A DNA stretch of 40,857 nt from Candidatus Staskawiczbacteria bacterium (GTDB taxonomy: Bacteria > Patescibacteriota > Minisyncoccia > Minisyncoccales > Staskawiczbacteraceae). The notes below the pieces were generated by a model. That model saw only the letters and a list, made by a program, of their open reading frames with translations, did not search any database and was not told the origin of the DNA. A program made the translations under genes and the position numbers. The DNA is taken from the NCBI GenBank assembly GCA_026395295.1, contig JAPLYZ010000005.1:1-40857 (forward strand), written 5' to 3'. This document shows, in pieces, positions 6,266 through 13,580 of the stretch. Position 1 is the stretch's first letter, and every line of letters begins with the position of its first letter.

Positions 6266-7924
6266 CTACGCTACTTCGCGCTGGTAGCACTCCAGGCAGG
6301 CTACTTTTTGAAAACCAAGCTCGAGACCATAATAATGTTCAATTTCTTTTTTGCAAAAGTAGCAAGTTCCCCTCTGTGGCATTATCATTAAACTAAAAGG
6401 CTTAAACCGTTCCAGGGTGCGCCAATCAAAATGTCTCCGCGGAAGCGGAATTTTGTGCTGTTTATAAAACGCCAGCTCATCTTTGGTAATATTATAACTT
6501 AGTTTTGTTTCCGGACATAAAACGCGTTGCTTCACAATTTCATCTTTAACTTGGTCAATGGTGTCCGGCAAATCGTCTCCGCTGATAATATTTTCGTAAT
6601 GAGGCTCAACAGCCTCTTCCCATTTCACGCCAAATTTCAAAGCTTCGTCCTTAGTCATTGGAAACATCATTTGCGCCAGCGAAAGATTGTATCCACAATA
6701 CGCAACCGATAATGGAAAAAACTTTCCCCATTCTCCCCTATTTTTCATATCTCCTTTAATTCTTCCAACCAAACTTTCGTACTCTTCTTTTGTATATTGC
6801 TTGTTTAATATACAGTATTTCTTTTTGCGCAACCCCACACAACCAAAACAATACTCGCATTCCTCACAGTTGTCTAAATAAGAAGAGTATCGACATGAAG
6901 TAGTGTAAAGATTACACGTATTTCCATAGCCAAGCTGGTCCAACGCGCCAAGGGAGCATTTTTCTGAATCAAAAAGACTTATTGAATCAATGGTCTCCTT
7001 TCCTCGTCCGCGAAAACAGTACCTGCAATTTTCCGAATCTTCAATAAAATAACATTGATAACAATTTTTATCATTATTAAGAAGATTTCCTTGAGAGTTC
7101 ACCGCCTGAAGATTATAATCTTGCCGATGCACAGCGTCTTGCTGAATATGTTGCCATAATTCTTTTTTAAAAGCCTCAACCGAAGAACGCGATGCAAGGT
7201 TGTATTCTGCAATTTTCTTAAAATAATCTTCCTTAGAATATGGCTGATTTAAAACACAATACTTTTGATTCCTTAAATTCCAAGACATAAAACAATTTTG
7301 ACAATTTCGGCAATCATACAAAAACAAACTGTCCATGCAGTCGCGAGAATTAAAAGAATATTTTAAGTTATAACTTTTAAAACAGTACAAACAATCGTAT
7401 GAACGCTCAAGATCCCAGCACATCGCAATATCAATCGAATTTTTACAATTTAACACCCGGTATCCATAACTAATAGACTCGTTGTGCAATCCTGACCGCG
7501 AAAGATATGCATCTTTTGATTCCCACATGTCATCGGTCCAATCAGAGTTAAAGTTTTTAATGCCGGTTTGGTGAGGATGAGGCACTTTTGATTGCAGTTC
7601 AACAAGTTGCTCAATAAATGAGCTCGAAGCATCGTAATCCTTTCCATAAGTAAGCGGATCCCAAGCATCGGACACAAATTCGGCGCGTTCATAAATAGGG
7701 AAAGGAGCTGACTCCGGGATGACCGTTATAATTGTTTTTCCGCTCAACGCCGACTTAGCAATTCTGAATTTTCCAAAGACCCAAAAAGCCAACAAGTATT
7801 TCCAGCGGCAATATACACACATGCTTGGCAGAGGTAAATCAAATTTTTCGTAGAATAAAGAATCTTCTTCCAGAATAGAAAAATCCTTATGACATTTTTC
7901 GCATTGTTTTGTTTCTTGTTGCAT
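6266..7924 (-). CDS. Cysteine-rich multi-zinc-ribbon protein, paralog 2 (552 aa)
   Basis: Same architecture as the other three paralogs, but the most eroded, with about 31 Cys. Ribbon A is intact (CEKC ... LPSMCVYC). Ribbon B has lost its cysteines (ALSGKT ... IYERAEFV), as in paralog 3. The first repeat block closes with LRNQKYCVLNQPYSKEDY and the second with GCVGLRKKKYCILNKQYTKE. Next is the conserved linker (GKFFPLSVAYCGYN ... KDEALKFGVKWEE). C-terminal ribbon C has lost its second pair (RRHFDWRTLERF) and ribbon D is reduced to TCYFC ... ACLEC before the shared YQREVA end. No signal peptide or TM segment is present. Function unknown; loss of ligands suggests a partner role rather than an independent metal centre. 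A palindromic doublet separates it from the upstream ATPase gene. Confidence 0.85.
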   Translation of the reverse strand: MQQETKQCEKCHKDFSILEEDSLFYEKFDLPLPSMCVYCRWKYLLAFWVFGKFRIAKSALSGKTIITVIPESAPFPIYERAEFVSDAWDPLTYGKDYDASSSFIEQLVELQSKVPHPHQTGIKNFNSDWTDDMWESKDAYLSRSGLHNESISYGYRVLNCKNSIDIAMCWDLERSYDCLYCFKSYNLKYSFNSRDCMDSLFLYDCRNCQNCFMSWNLRNQKYCVLNQPYSKEDYFKKIAEYNLASRSSVEAFKKELWQHIQQDAVHRQDYNLQAVNSQGNLLNNDKNCYQCYFIEDSENCRYCFRGRGKETIDSISLFDSEKCSLGALDQLGYGNTCNLYTTSCRYSSYLDNCEECEYCFGCVGLRKKKYCILNKQYTKEEYESLVGRIKGDMKNRGEWGKFFPLSVAYCGYNLSLAQMMFPMTKDEALKFGVKWEEAVEPHYENIISGDDLPDTIDQVKDEIVKQRVLCPETKLSYNITKDELAFYKQHKIPLPRRHFDWRTLERFKPFSLMIMPQRGTCYFCKKEIEHYYGLELGFQKVACLECYQREVA

Positions 7925-7934
7925 AATTTTTTCC

Positions 7935-8002
7935 TGTCATTCCCGCGAAAGCGGGAATCCAGAGTTTAATTTACTGGATTCCCAATCAAGTTGGGAATGA
8001 CA
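7935..8002. repeat. 68-bp inverted doublet of a gtcattcccgc-type palindrome
   Basis: The left unit is tgtcattcccgcgaaagcgggaatccag. The right unit, in reverse orientation, is ctggattcccaatcaagttgggaatgaca, and 11 nt lie between them. Each unit is itself a palindrome, and the inner stems differ while staying paired (cccgc/gcggg against cccaa/ttggg). The same terminal sequence brackets GIY-YIG cassette 2. It lies between the ATPase stop and the start of paralog 2. Confidence 0.85.
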
Positions 8003-8012
8003 CGGCGATATT

Positions 8013-9539
8013 TTAGATCAGCGGTTCTTCGGGTTTGTCTTCCTTCGCCGCGCCAGAGCCTTTGGCGGAGGCGGGTTTGCCTTGTGATTTTGGCGTGTCC
8101 TTTGGCTCGTCTTTAGATTCGGGACCCTTGCCTTTGCCTTCAATTATAGACTTCTCATGCGAGCTTCTCATTATTTTCGACTCTTCGGCTTGCATAAGTT
8201 TTTGCGCGGCCTCAGCCGGAATAGTATACTTTTCGCGGGACATATTTATAATTTCCTTTTTAAAAGACTTGTGAGTTGCCGGCATAACTTTAAGCGTTTC
8301 GGCAGAAAAAGGGTCGTAAGCTTCACCATCAATGGTTTCCTTAATATAAAAATTCTGGACTCCCAAGTTCACCATATCTTTGACGCCAAATATCGGCGCC
8401 ATTTCCGGCTCTAATTTAACCGCGTCTTCACCGCCAACGCGAAAGACAATAATGGTTCCCGTGTTTCCCAAAACCGCTTGCTGGACTTTGGGAATAAGCT
8501 GACCCATATATTGGTGCGCAACAGTAAGACAAATGCCATATTTGCGGGCTTCTGACAAAATATTCTCAAAAGTCTCGGTCATAAGGTTGTGGAACTCGTC
8601 AACATAAAGGTAATAATCTTTTCTTTCATCTTCCGGCAAAGATGCCCGCTCCATGCCCGCTTGCTTAATTTTTGTGATAAACATTGAACCAAAAAAGCTT
8701 GAGTTCTCCTCTCCCAATTTTCCTTTAGATAGGTTAATCAAAATAATCTTTCCTTCGTTCATCATTTTTGCCAAGTCAACTTTGTTTTCCTCCTGGCCAA
8801 AAATTCCTCGCAAAGCAGGGTCCGACAAAAACTGCGCCAATTTATTTACCAAAGGAATTATAGCTTCGGTGTCATATTTTTCCGACCAATCGGCAAACTC
8901 AATTGCCCAGAAGCGCTTAACCATGTCGTCTTGAATATATTCAACAACAAGCTGGCGGTAATTCCTGTCAGTAAGCATGGAAATCATTCCGCGCATGGTG
9001 CCGTGCGGATAATCCAAAAGAGCTAAACAAGTGAAACGGAAAACGTGCTCAAGCCTGGGGGTCCAGTTGGCGCCGAATTGTCTTTCCAAAACCTCAATCA
9101 AACCCTGAGTCAATTGATGCTTAAAGCTTGGGTCAATGTTCGCCAAAGGATTAAAAGAAATTGGAAATTTAGAGTCGGACGGGTCAATAAGCACAACATC
9201 GTCTATTCTGTTCTCCGGGATAAAATCTAAAATCGCATCAATAACATCTCCGTGTGGGTCAATAAAACAAAGCCCGTGGCCATATCCAATGTCTTGCCGG
9301 ACAAAAAGTTCCAAAAGTTTTGACTTTCCCACTCCGGATTTACCAACAATATACAAGTGCCTTCGCCTGTCCACCCTTTTAATTCCAAAAATAAACTTTT
9401 GCTCTTGCAACGCAGCTTCATAATTAGTTTTACCAATAAAAGAACAATCTTCGGGCTCTACCGAACCATAAACTGGCAACTCCGGAGGCGGAGGCGCCAA
9501 TTTAAATCTCCTAATTCTATTGTTTTTATTCTCTGCCAA
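8013..9539 (-). CDS. VirD4/TraG-like (HerA/FtsK superfamily) ATPase 1
   Basis: The 508-aa protein is a P-loop ATPase related to conjugative coupling proteins. Walker A is GKSGVGKS (residues 66-73), followed by CFIDPHGD. Walker B is YYLYVDEFHN (about residue 310), followed by the family segment ILSEARKYGICLTVAHQY and then LGNTGTIIVFRVGGEDA. Unlike classical VirD4, no N-terminal TM helices are visible; a proline-rich stretch (APPPPELP) precedes the ATPase core. The C-terminal tail is low complexity and charged (GKGPESKDEPKDTPKSQGK). Such proteins pump DNA or protein substrates through membrane channels as hexamers. The predicted start is a TTG at 9537-9539 without a Shine-Dalgarno site. It sits between cysteine-rich paralogs 2 and 3, which suggests a common apparatus. 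Confidence 0.88.
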   Translation of the reverse strand: MAENKNNRIRRFKLAPPPPELPVYGSVEPEDCSFIGKTNYEAALQEQKFIFGIKRVDRRRHLYIVGKSGVGKSKLLELFVRQDIGYGHGLCFIDPHGDVIDAILDFIPENRIDDVVLIDPSDSKFPISFNPLANIDPSFKHQLTQGLIEVLERQFGANWTPRLEHVFRFTCLALLDYPHGTMRGMISMLTDRNYRQLVVEYIQDDMVKRFWAIEFADWSEKYDTEAIIPLVNKLAQFLSDPALRGIFGQEENKVDLAKMMNEGKIILINLSKGKLGEENSSFFGSMFITKIKQAGMERASLPEDERKDYYLYVDEFHNLMTETFENILSEARKYGICLTVAHQYMGQLIPKVQQAVLGNTGTIIVFRVGGEDAVKLEPEMAPIFGVKDMVNLGVQNFYIKETIDGEAYDPFSAETLKVMPATHKSFKKEIINMSREKYTIPAEAAQKLMQAEESKIMRSSHEKSIIEGKGKGPESKDEPKDTPKSQGKPASAKGSGAAKEDKPEEPLI

Positions 9540-9695
9540 GGTCGTGTGAGCGAAAAGTCTTGCTTCGGCCCCGCTTAGCGGAAACGTTGAAAACCTTACG
9601 CTTCTTAGTTTTATTTAATTACTCTATCATAGCTTTTTTATGTAATTCCAGCAAGACAAATCCACCAGCCAACGGTGCCGGCGTGCCATTAAATT

Positions 9696-11567
9696 TTACG
9701 CTACTTCTTGCTGATAGCACTGCTCGCAGTAAATTATTTCGGGGCGGTCAGGAGAGTAAGATGTTTTGAAATCGTTAGTACACTTGCCACTTCCGTGGGA
9801 ATGTTTAGCGGTGTTTTGATAAACCGTTGCTTGCCCTGAGGAATTCGAAGGGTCTGACTTTGCGCCCGCGCACTGACATTCTCTCGTCCATGTTTTGAGG
9901 GTTGTTCTTTCCTTGAGACGTTCAGCAGTGCGACAATTTGGGCAAAGATGTGGCAATGAAAGACCTGTTTGCCGATAAAAACTTAGTTCATCCGCAACTA
10001 TACGAAAAGCGCCGGTGCATTCATCGTTGCACTTACCGCCATGTTCACATTCTATAACTTCTTTTAGTATGCTATCAGAAACATTTTTTATGTCGTCAGA
10101 AATATCTGCTGTTTTAAGCGTGACTGCATAATTCCTTTCTCGTCTTTCCTGCCAACGAAATCCCTGCTTAGTTGCCTCTTCTCTTGTTAATTTAAAATGC
10201 TCCTGCGCAATCGTCTCGTTATAGGCGAACGGACTGAACTCCGACGGGAAAAACTCACCATACTTGTAAACTACTCCCTGCCCATCGCGATATGGATTCT
10301 CATTCATTTGCTCTACAATTTCACCTCGTAGTTTTTCAAAATCCTCTTTTGTATATTGTTTGTTCAAAATGCAGTACTGTTTATTCCGCAAACCGACGCA
10401 TCCAAAACAGTCTCCGGCAGGCCCACAGAACAAGCAATATTCGAGATTGCGAACTTCCGGCCAGCAACTTCCGCAAAACCGTATGTTGTTTGTCCCCTTG
10501 CCACATATGCAACATTCATATGTCAGATTATTCATATTGCCCCAAATTGAGTGATCATAACAATCCTTGTTTTCGGGAACATCTAAATACTGGCAATATT
10601 TAAGGTTTTCTCCCTCGCGAACCAGATAACAATTGTGGCAATTCTTGGAATTAAAAATATAATTTCCGTTGACATCCTCATTTCGCTGCCCTTCAATAAA
10701 TTTTGTGGGGAAACCAAGCCAAAATTTCCTGACCTCGATTAATATCCTTTTCAATTCTTTAAACGAACCGAGGTTATATTTTTCCAACTCGGAAACATAA
10801 GCTTCTTTGGTGTATGGCTTATTAAAAATGTGATATTGTTTATTGCGTAAATTAACACAGCCGAAGCAAGAAGTGCAATTACGCAAATTTTTTGAAAAAT
10901 AAACGTCAAGGCAGTTCTCGCATTGAGATGAAAAGAAAATCCTCGAGGAACGCGTAACCCAAAAACTTTGATAGCAAAAATCGCACTTGTTTACATGGGA
11001 GACATCAAGGCATCGTTTAGAAAAATTGACACCATTACCATATAGACAATCTTCGGCGTAAGTAGTGTTAAAGACAAGAAAAGAGTTTTTCGGTCCGGTG
11101 GCATTATTGCAATAATCGCTGTTGACGTCATCAATCATGCTTGCTGTCCTATGAGGAACTTCAGACATTAATTTTTTAAATTGCTCCAAGAATGGGCGTA
11201 ATGGGTCAAAGTCACGTCCATACTCCATCGGATCCCATACATCCGAATACCAAACCTTGCTTTCGTAAACTTTCACTGGAGCCTCGGACGGATATTGCGA
11301 AAAAATTTCCTTGCCTGACCAATCGCTTTTACGTTTGTAGAGGAACCTCTCGTTACGCCATATAAGGCGTCTTTGCGCTCGGCATTCCGGACACCAGGTT
11401 GGCGCAGGAACTTTCATTTTCTCGTAGAAATCAAAATCCTCGGACTCAATTACAAAGTCCTTTTTACAATTTTGACACCCGACCAAACGCGCCCCTGGCG
11501 CGATTGTGACGGGTCCGTCTAAATGCCTCTTAGGGCTTTTGTCGGATTGTTTGGTTTCCCTTTCCAT
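9696..11567 (-). CDS. Cysteine-rich multi-zinc-ribbon protein, paralog 3 (623 aa)
   Basis: The longest paralog, with about 38 Cys. Ribbon A is CQNC ... APTWCPEC. Ribbon B has lost its Cys (KSDWSGKE ... VYESKVWYSD), as in paralog 2. Repeat blocks end CVNLRNKQYHIFNKPYTKEAY and CVGLRNKQYCILNKQYTKED. The linker is GEFFPSEFSPFAYNET. Ribbon C is CEHGGKC/CTGAFR ... SLPHLCPNC, and ribbon D ends CTNDFKTSYSPDRPEIIYC. Two extra segments are absent from its sisters: 23 aa between ETKQ and CQNC (a copy of an element also found in dinB), and about 20 aa before AKHSHGSGKC containing a ccctgag...cgaaggg palindrome. The ATG overlaps the TAA of the upstream ATPase by one base (TAATG), implying coupled translation. 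Biochemical function unknown. Confidence 0.86.
   Translation of the reverse strand: MERETKQSDKSPKRHLDGPVTIAPGARLVGCQNCKKDFVIESEDFDFYEKMKVPAPTWCPECRAQRRLIWRNERFLYKRKSDWSGKEIFSQYPSEAPVKVYESKVWYSDVWDPMEYGRDFDPLRPFLEQFKKLMSEVPHRTASMIDDVNSDYCNNATGPKNSFLVFNTTYAEDCLYGNGVNFSKRCLDVSHVNKCDFCYQSFWVTRSSRIFFSSQCENCLDVYFSKNLRNCTSCFGCVNLRNKQYHIFNKPYTKEAYVSELEKYNLGSFKELKRILIEVRKFWLGFPTKFIEGQRNEDVNGNYIFNSKNCHNCYLVREGENLKYCQYLDVPENKDCYDHSIWGNMNNLTYECCICGKGTNNIRFCGSCWPEVRNLEYCLFCGPAGDCFGCVGLRNKQYCILNKQYTKEDFEKLRGEIVEQMNENPYRDGQGVVYKYGEFFPSEFSPFAYNETIAQEHFKLTREEATKQGFRWQERRERNYAVTLKTADISDDIKNVSDSILKEVIECEHGGKCNDECTGAFRIVADELSFYRQTGLSLPHLCPNCRTAERLKERTTLKTWTRECQCAGAKSDPSNSSGQATVYQNTAKHSHGSGKCTNDFKTSYSPDRPEIIYCEQCYQQEVA
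9834..9852. repeat. ccctgag-cgaaggg palindrome inside paralog 3
   Basis: ccctgaggaattcgaaggg lies within the coding sequence (peptide SDPSNSSGQA) at a place where paralogs 1 and 4 have no residues. Related copies are at 11655, 23023 and 24243. Confidence 0.65.
11478..11546. repeat. In-frame 69-bp insertion in paralog 3, homologous to a segment of dinB
   Basis: The insertion encodes SDKSPKRHLDGPVTIAPGARLVG between residues that are adjacent in paralogs 1, 2 and 4. Positions 11502-11546 match dinB 25082-25126 at 39 of 45 bases in the same orientation. Confidence 0.75.
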
Positions 11568-13567
11568 TATTTATCTTGATTTGGGAAAGATGTTTTGTCT
11601 TCATACTTTTCCTCGTCAACTCTTTCTTCCAATTCTTCCGAAGCCGTAGCTTCGCCCTGAACCGTGTCGAAGGGCTTATCTTTCTTTTCTAGCGATTCCT
11701 CCAGGGCTTTTCTTAAGTCAGCTAAATCAACCGGCTTTTTTTCTTTTTTACTCTTATTAAACGGCACGTTCTCTCCCTTTTGCATTATCTCATTCAAAGA
11801 CAGTGAAGGAGTTCTCGGTTTTTGAACAGGAGAAGATTGGGTGCGACTGGCCGTTGAATCTTGCCTAATAGCAGGACGACTTTGCGTACGACCTGATGAC
11901 GGGGCAAACTCTATGCCTAAATCTGCCAGAGCTGCATCCCTTTCTTGTTTGCTTCCAGACTGTTTATTTTCAGATTGCCATGATTTTTGTTCAGATACAC
12001 CAGGCATTGCTCTTGCCGGCGTTGATGGTGCAGATTGTATTTCTCCGGCCTTCAATTTTTTCAAACAGCTTTTACAATAAACAGCTCTCCCGGGCTCGGG
12101 CGGGAAAATAACTTTAGTTGGTTTGCCACAATTAGAACACACTGCGTCGTACAATTTTGCCTCGCCCGTTGAGTTACGTGAATCAGAAGAAAGCTTCGAC
12201 CCGTTAGGTTTATATTGAGCCCTAGAAGAATTTTGAGGATTAGAAAAATCTGAAGATCCCTGCCTGGTAGGCACATCTTGGCTGGATGCCCAGCGGTTAA
12301 TTTCATCCTCAACATCCTTTACCGGCAAAGCATACTTTGCTCTGGAAGTTTTAATCATTTTTTCCCTCTTTTTTTCGTCTCTGGGAATGGGAGCCAAAGT
12401 AATGGTTGTAGCAGAAAACGGCCTGGAAGTTATACCGTCTATCATAAGCTTTAAATAAACATTGCGGTTATCCAGGCGGATCAAATCGTTTTGCTCAAAC
12501 TCGGGAGTAAACTCCTGCTCTAAAAATTCCGCGTCGCCGGCTCCCACGCGGAAAGAAACCATTGTACCCACGTTGCCAAAAACAGCATCCCTGACAGCGG
12601 TGCTTGTGTCGGTAACCAATTGGCCTATATATTGATGAGCAATAATCAAATCCAAGCGGTATTTTCTTGCCTCTGACAAAATGTTCACGAAAGAATCTGT
12701 GGCAAAATTCTGGAATTCGTCAACGTACATATAAAAATCTTTTCTTTCCTCTTCGGGAATTCTCACACGCTCCATTGCCACCAGCTGTATTTTAGTAATA
12801 AGCATTGCTCCCAAAATGGCCGAGTTGTCCTCGCCAATTCTGCCCTTAGAAACGTTGACCAACAAAATTTTTCCCGTATTCATTATTTCATCAATATCAA
12901 TGGTGTTTTTGGCTTGACCTACAATATTCCTGACAAAAGAAACATTCAAAAACTGCCCTACTTTATTTTGAACCGGAGCAATGGCTTCATTTCGGTAGCG
13001 CGATTCCCACTCTTCATATTCGTTGACCCAAAATGATTTCACCACCGGGTCTTTAAGGTTGTTGATAATTTTTTGCCGATAGTCTCTGTCAACCAGCATT
13101 CTTGGTATGCCCAAAAGCGTGGTGCCGGGAGTGTCCAATAAAGCTAAAATACAATTGGCTAAAATGTATTCCATGCGGGCCGACCACACGTTTGCCCAAA
13201 TTTTGGTAAAAATGCCTATTAGTCCCGATGCGATCAAGTGCTTATATTTGGGGTCGGGCACATCCATAATGTTAAAACTGACCGGGTGATCCATATCAGA
13301 CGGATTGAAATAAACCACATCATTAATGCGGCTAACAGGCACGCTGTCTAAAATTTCCTCAACAAACTCTCCGTGCGGGTCAATAACAGCAAGCCCCTGC
13401 CCATTGTTTATGTCCTGCATGGCCATATTTTTCAAAAATTGGGTTTTACCAGTTCCGGTTTTTCCAATCACATACATGTGCTGGCGCCGGTCATTTCTTT
13501 TAATCCCAAACTTCTGTTCGCTGTTGCGAAAGTTTGTCTTGGCTATATAAGTTAAATCTTTTGCCAT
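11567..13567 (-). CDS. VirD4/TraG-like ATPase 2 with a C-terminal zinc ribbon
   Basis: The 666-aa paralog of the ATPase at 8013-9539 is similar along the whole core. Walker A is GKTGTGKT (residues 35-42), then AVIDPHGEF; Walker B is FYMYVDEFQNF, then ILSEARKYRLDLIIAHQY, then VGTMVSFRVGAGDAEF. The N-terminus starts directly with the core (LTYIAKTNFR), with no TM segment. After residue 400 comes a long Ser/Gln-rich linker with a treble-clef-like ribbon (VCSNCGKPTKVIFPPEPG ... YCKSCLKKL), a type widely seen in Patescibacteria proteins, then an acidic tail. The tail carries a palindromic insertion (KPFDTVQGEA). The ATG at 13567 lacks a Shine-Dalgarno site. It lies 13 nt after the paralog 4 stop and overlaps paralog 3 by one base, so the three genes form one transcript. 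Confidence 0.9.
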   Translation of the reverse strand: MAKDLTYIAKTNFRNSEQKFGIKRNDRRQHMYVIGKTGTGKTQFLKNMAMQDINNGQGLAVIDPHGEFVEEILDSVPVSRINDVVYFNPSDMDHPVSFNIMDVPDPKYKHLIASGLIGIFTKIWANVWSARMEYILANCILALLDTPGTTLLGIPRMLVDRDYRQKIINNLKDPVVKSFWVNEYEEWESRYRNEAIAPVQNKVGQFLNVSFVRNIVGQAKNTIDIDEIMNTGKILLVNVSKGRIGEDNSAILGAMLITKIQLVAMERVRIPEEERKDFYMYVDEFQNFATDSFVNILSEARKYRLDLIIAHQYIGQLVTDTSTAVRDAVFGNVGTMVSFRVGAGDAEFLEQEFTPEFEQNDLIRLDNRNVYLKLMIDGITSRPFSATTITLAPIPRDEKKREKMIKTSRAKYALPVKDVEDEINRWASSQDVPTRQGSSDFSNPQNSSRAQYKPNGSKLSSDSRNSTGEAKLYDAVCSNCGKPTKVIFPPEPGRAVYCKSCLKKLKAGEIQSAPSTPARAMPGVSEQKSWQSENKQSGSKQERDAALADLGIEFAPSSGRTQSRPAIRQDSTASRTQSSPVQKPRTPSLSLNEIMQKGENVPFNKSKKEKKPVDLADLRKALEESLEKKDKPFDTVQGEATASEELEERVDEEKYEDKTSFPNQDK
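11655..11674. repeat. ccctgaa-cgaaggg palindrome in the ATPase 2 tail
   Basis: ccctgaaccgtgtcgaaggg lies inside the coding region and encodes part of KPFDTVQGEA. It belongs to the same family as 9834, 23023 and 24243, with compensating outer bases (gccct/agggc). Confidence 0.65.
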
Positions 13568-13580
13568 AAATTTTTTATTA

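Noticed and set aside
10292-10603. Plus-strand ORFs opposite cysteine-rich and other genes
   Set aside because: They are antisense shadows. The minus-strand frames have clear family motifs, while these have no motif, no promoter and skewed composition.
8013-13567. Complete conjugative type IV secretion system or integrated conjugative element
   Set aside because: Only coupling-type ATPases and two membrane proteins are present; no relaxase, VirB4, integrase or attachment repeats.
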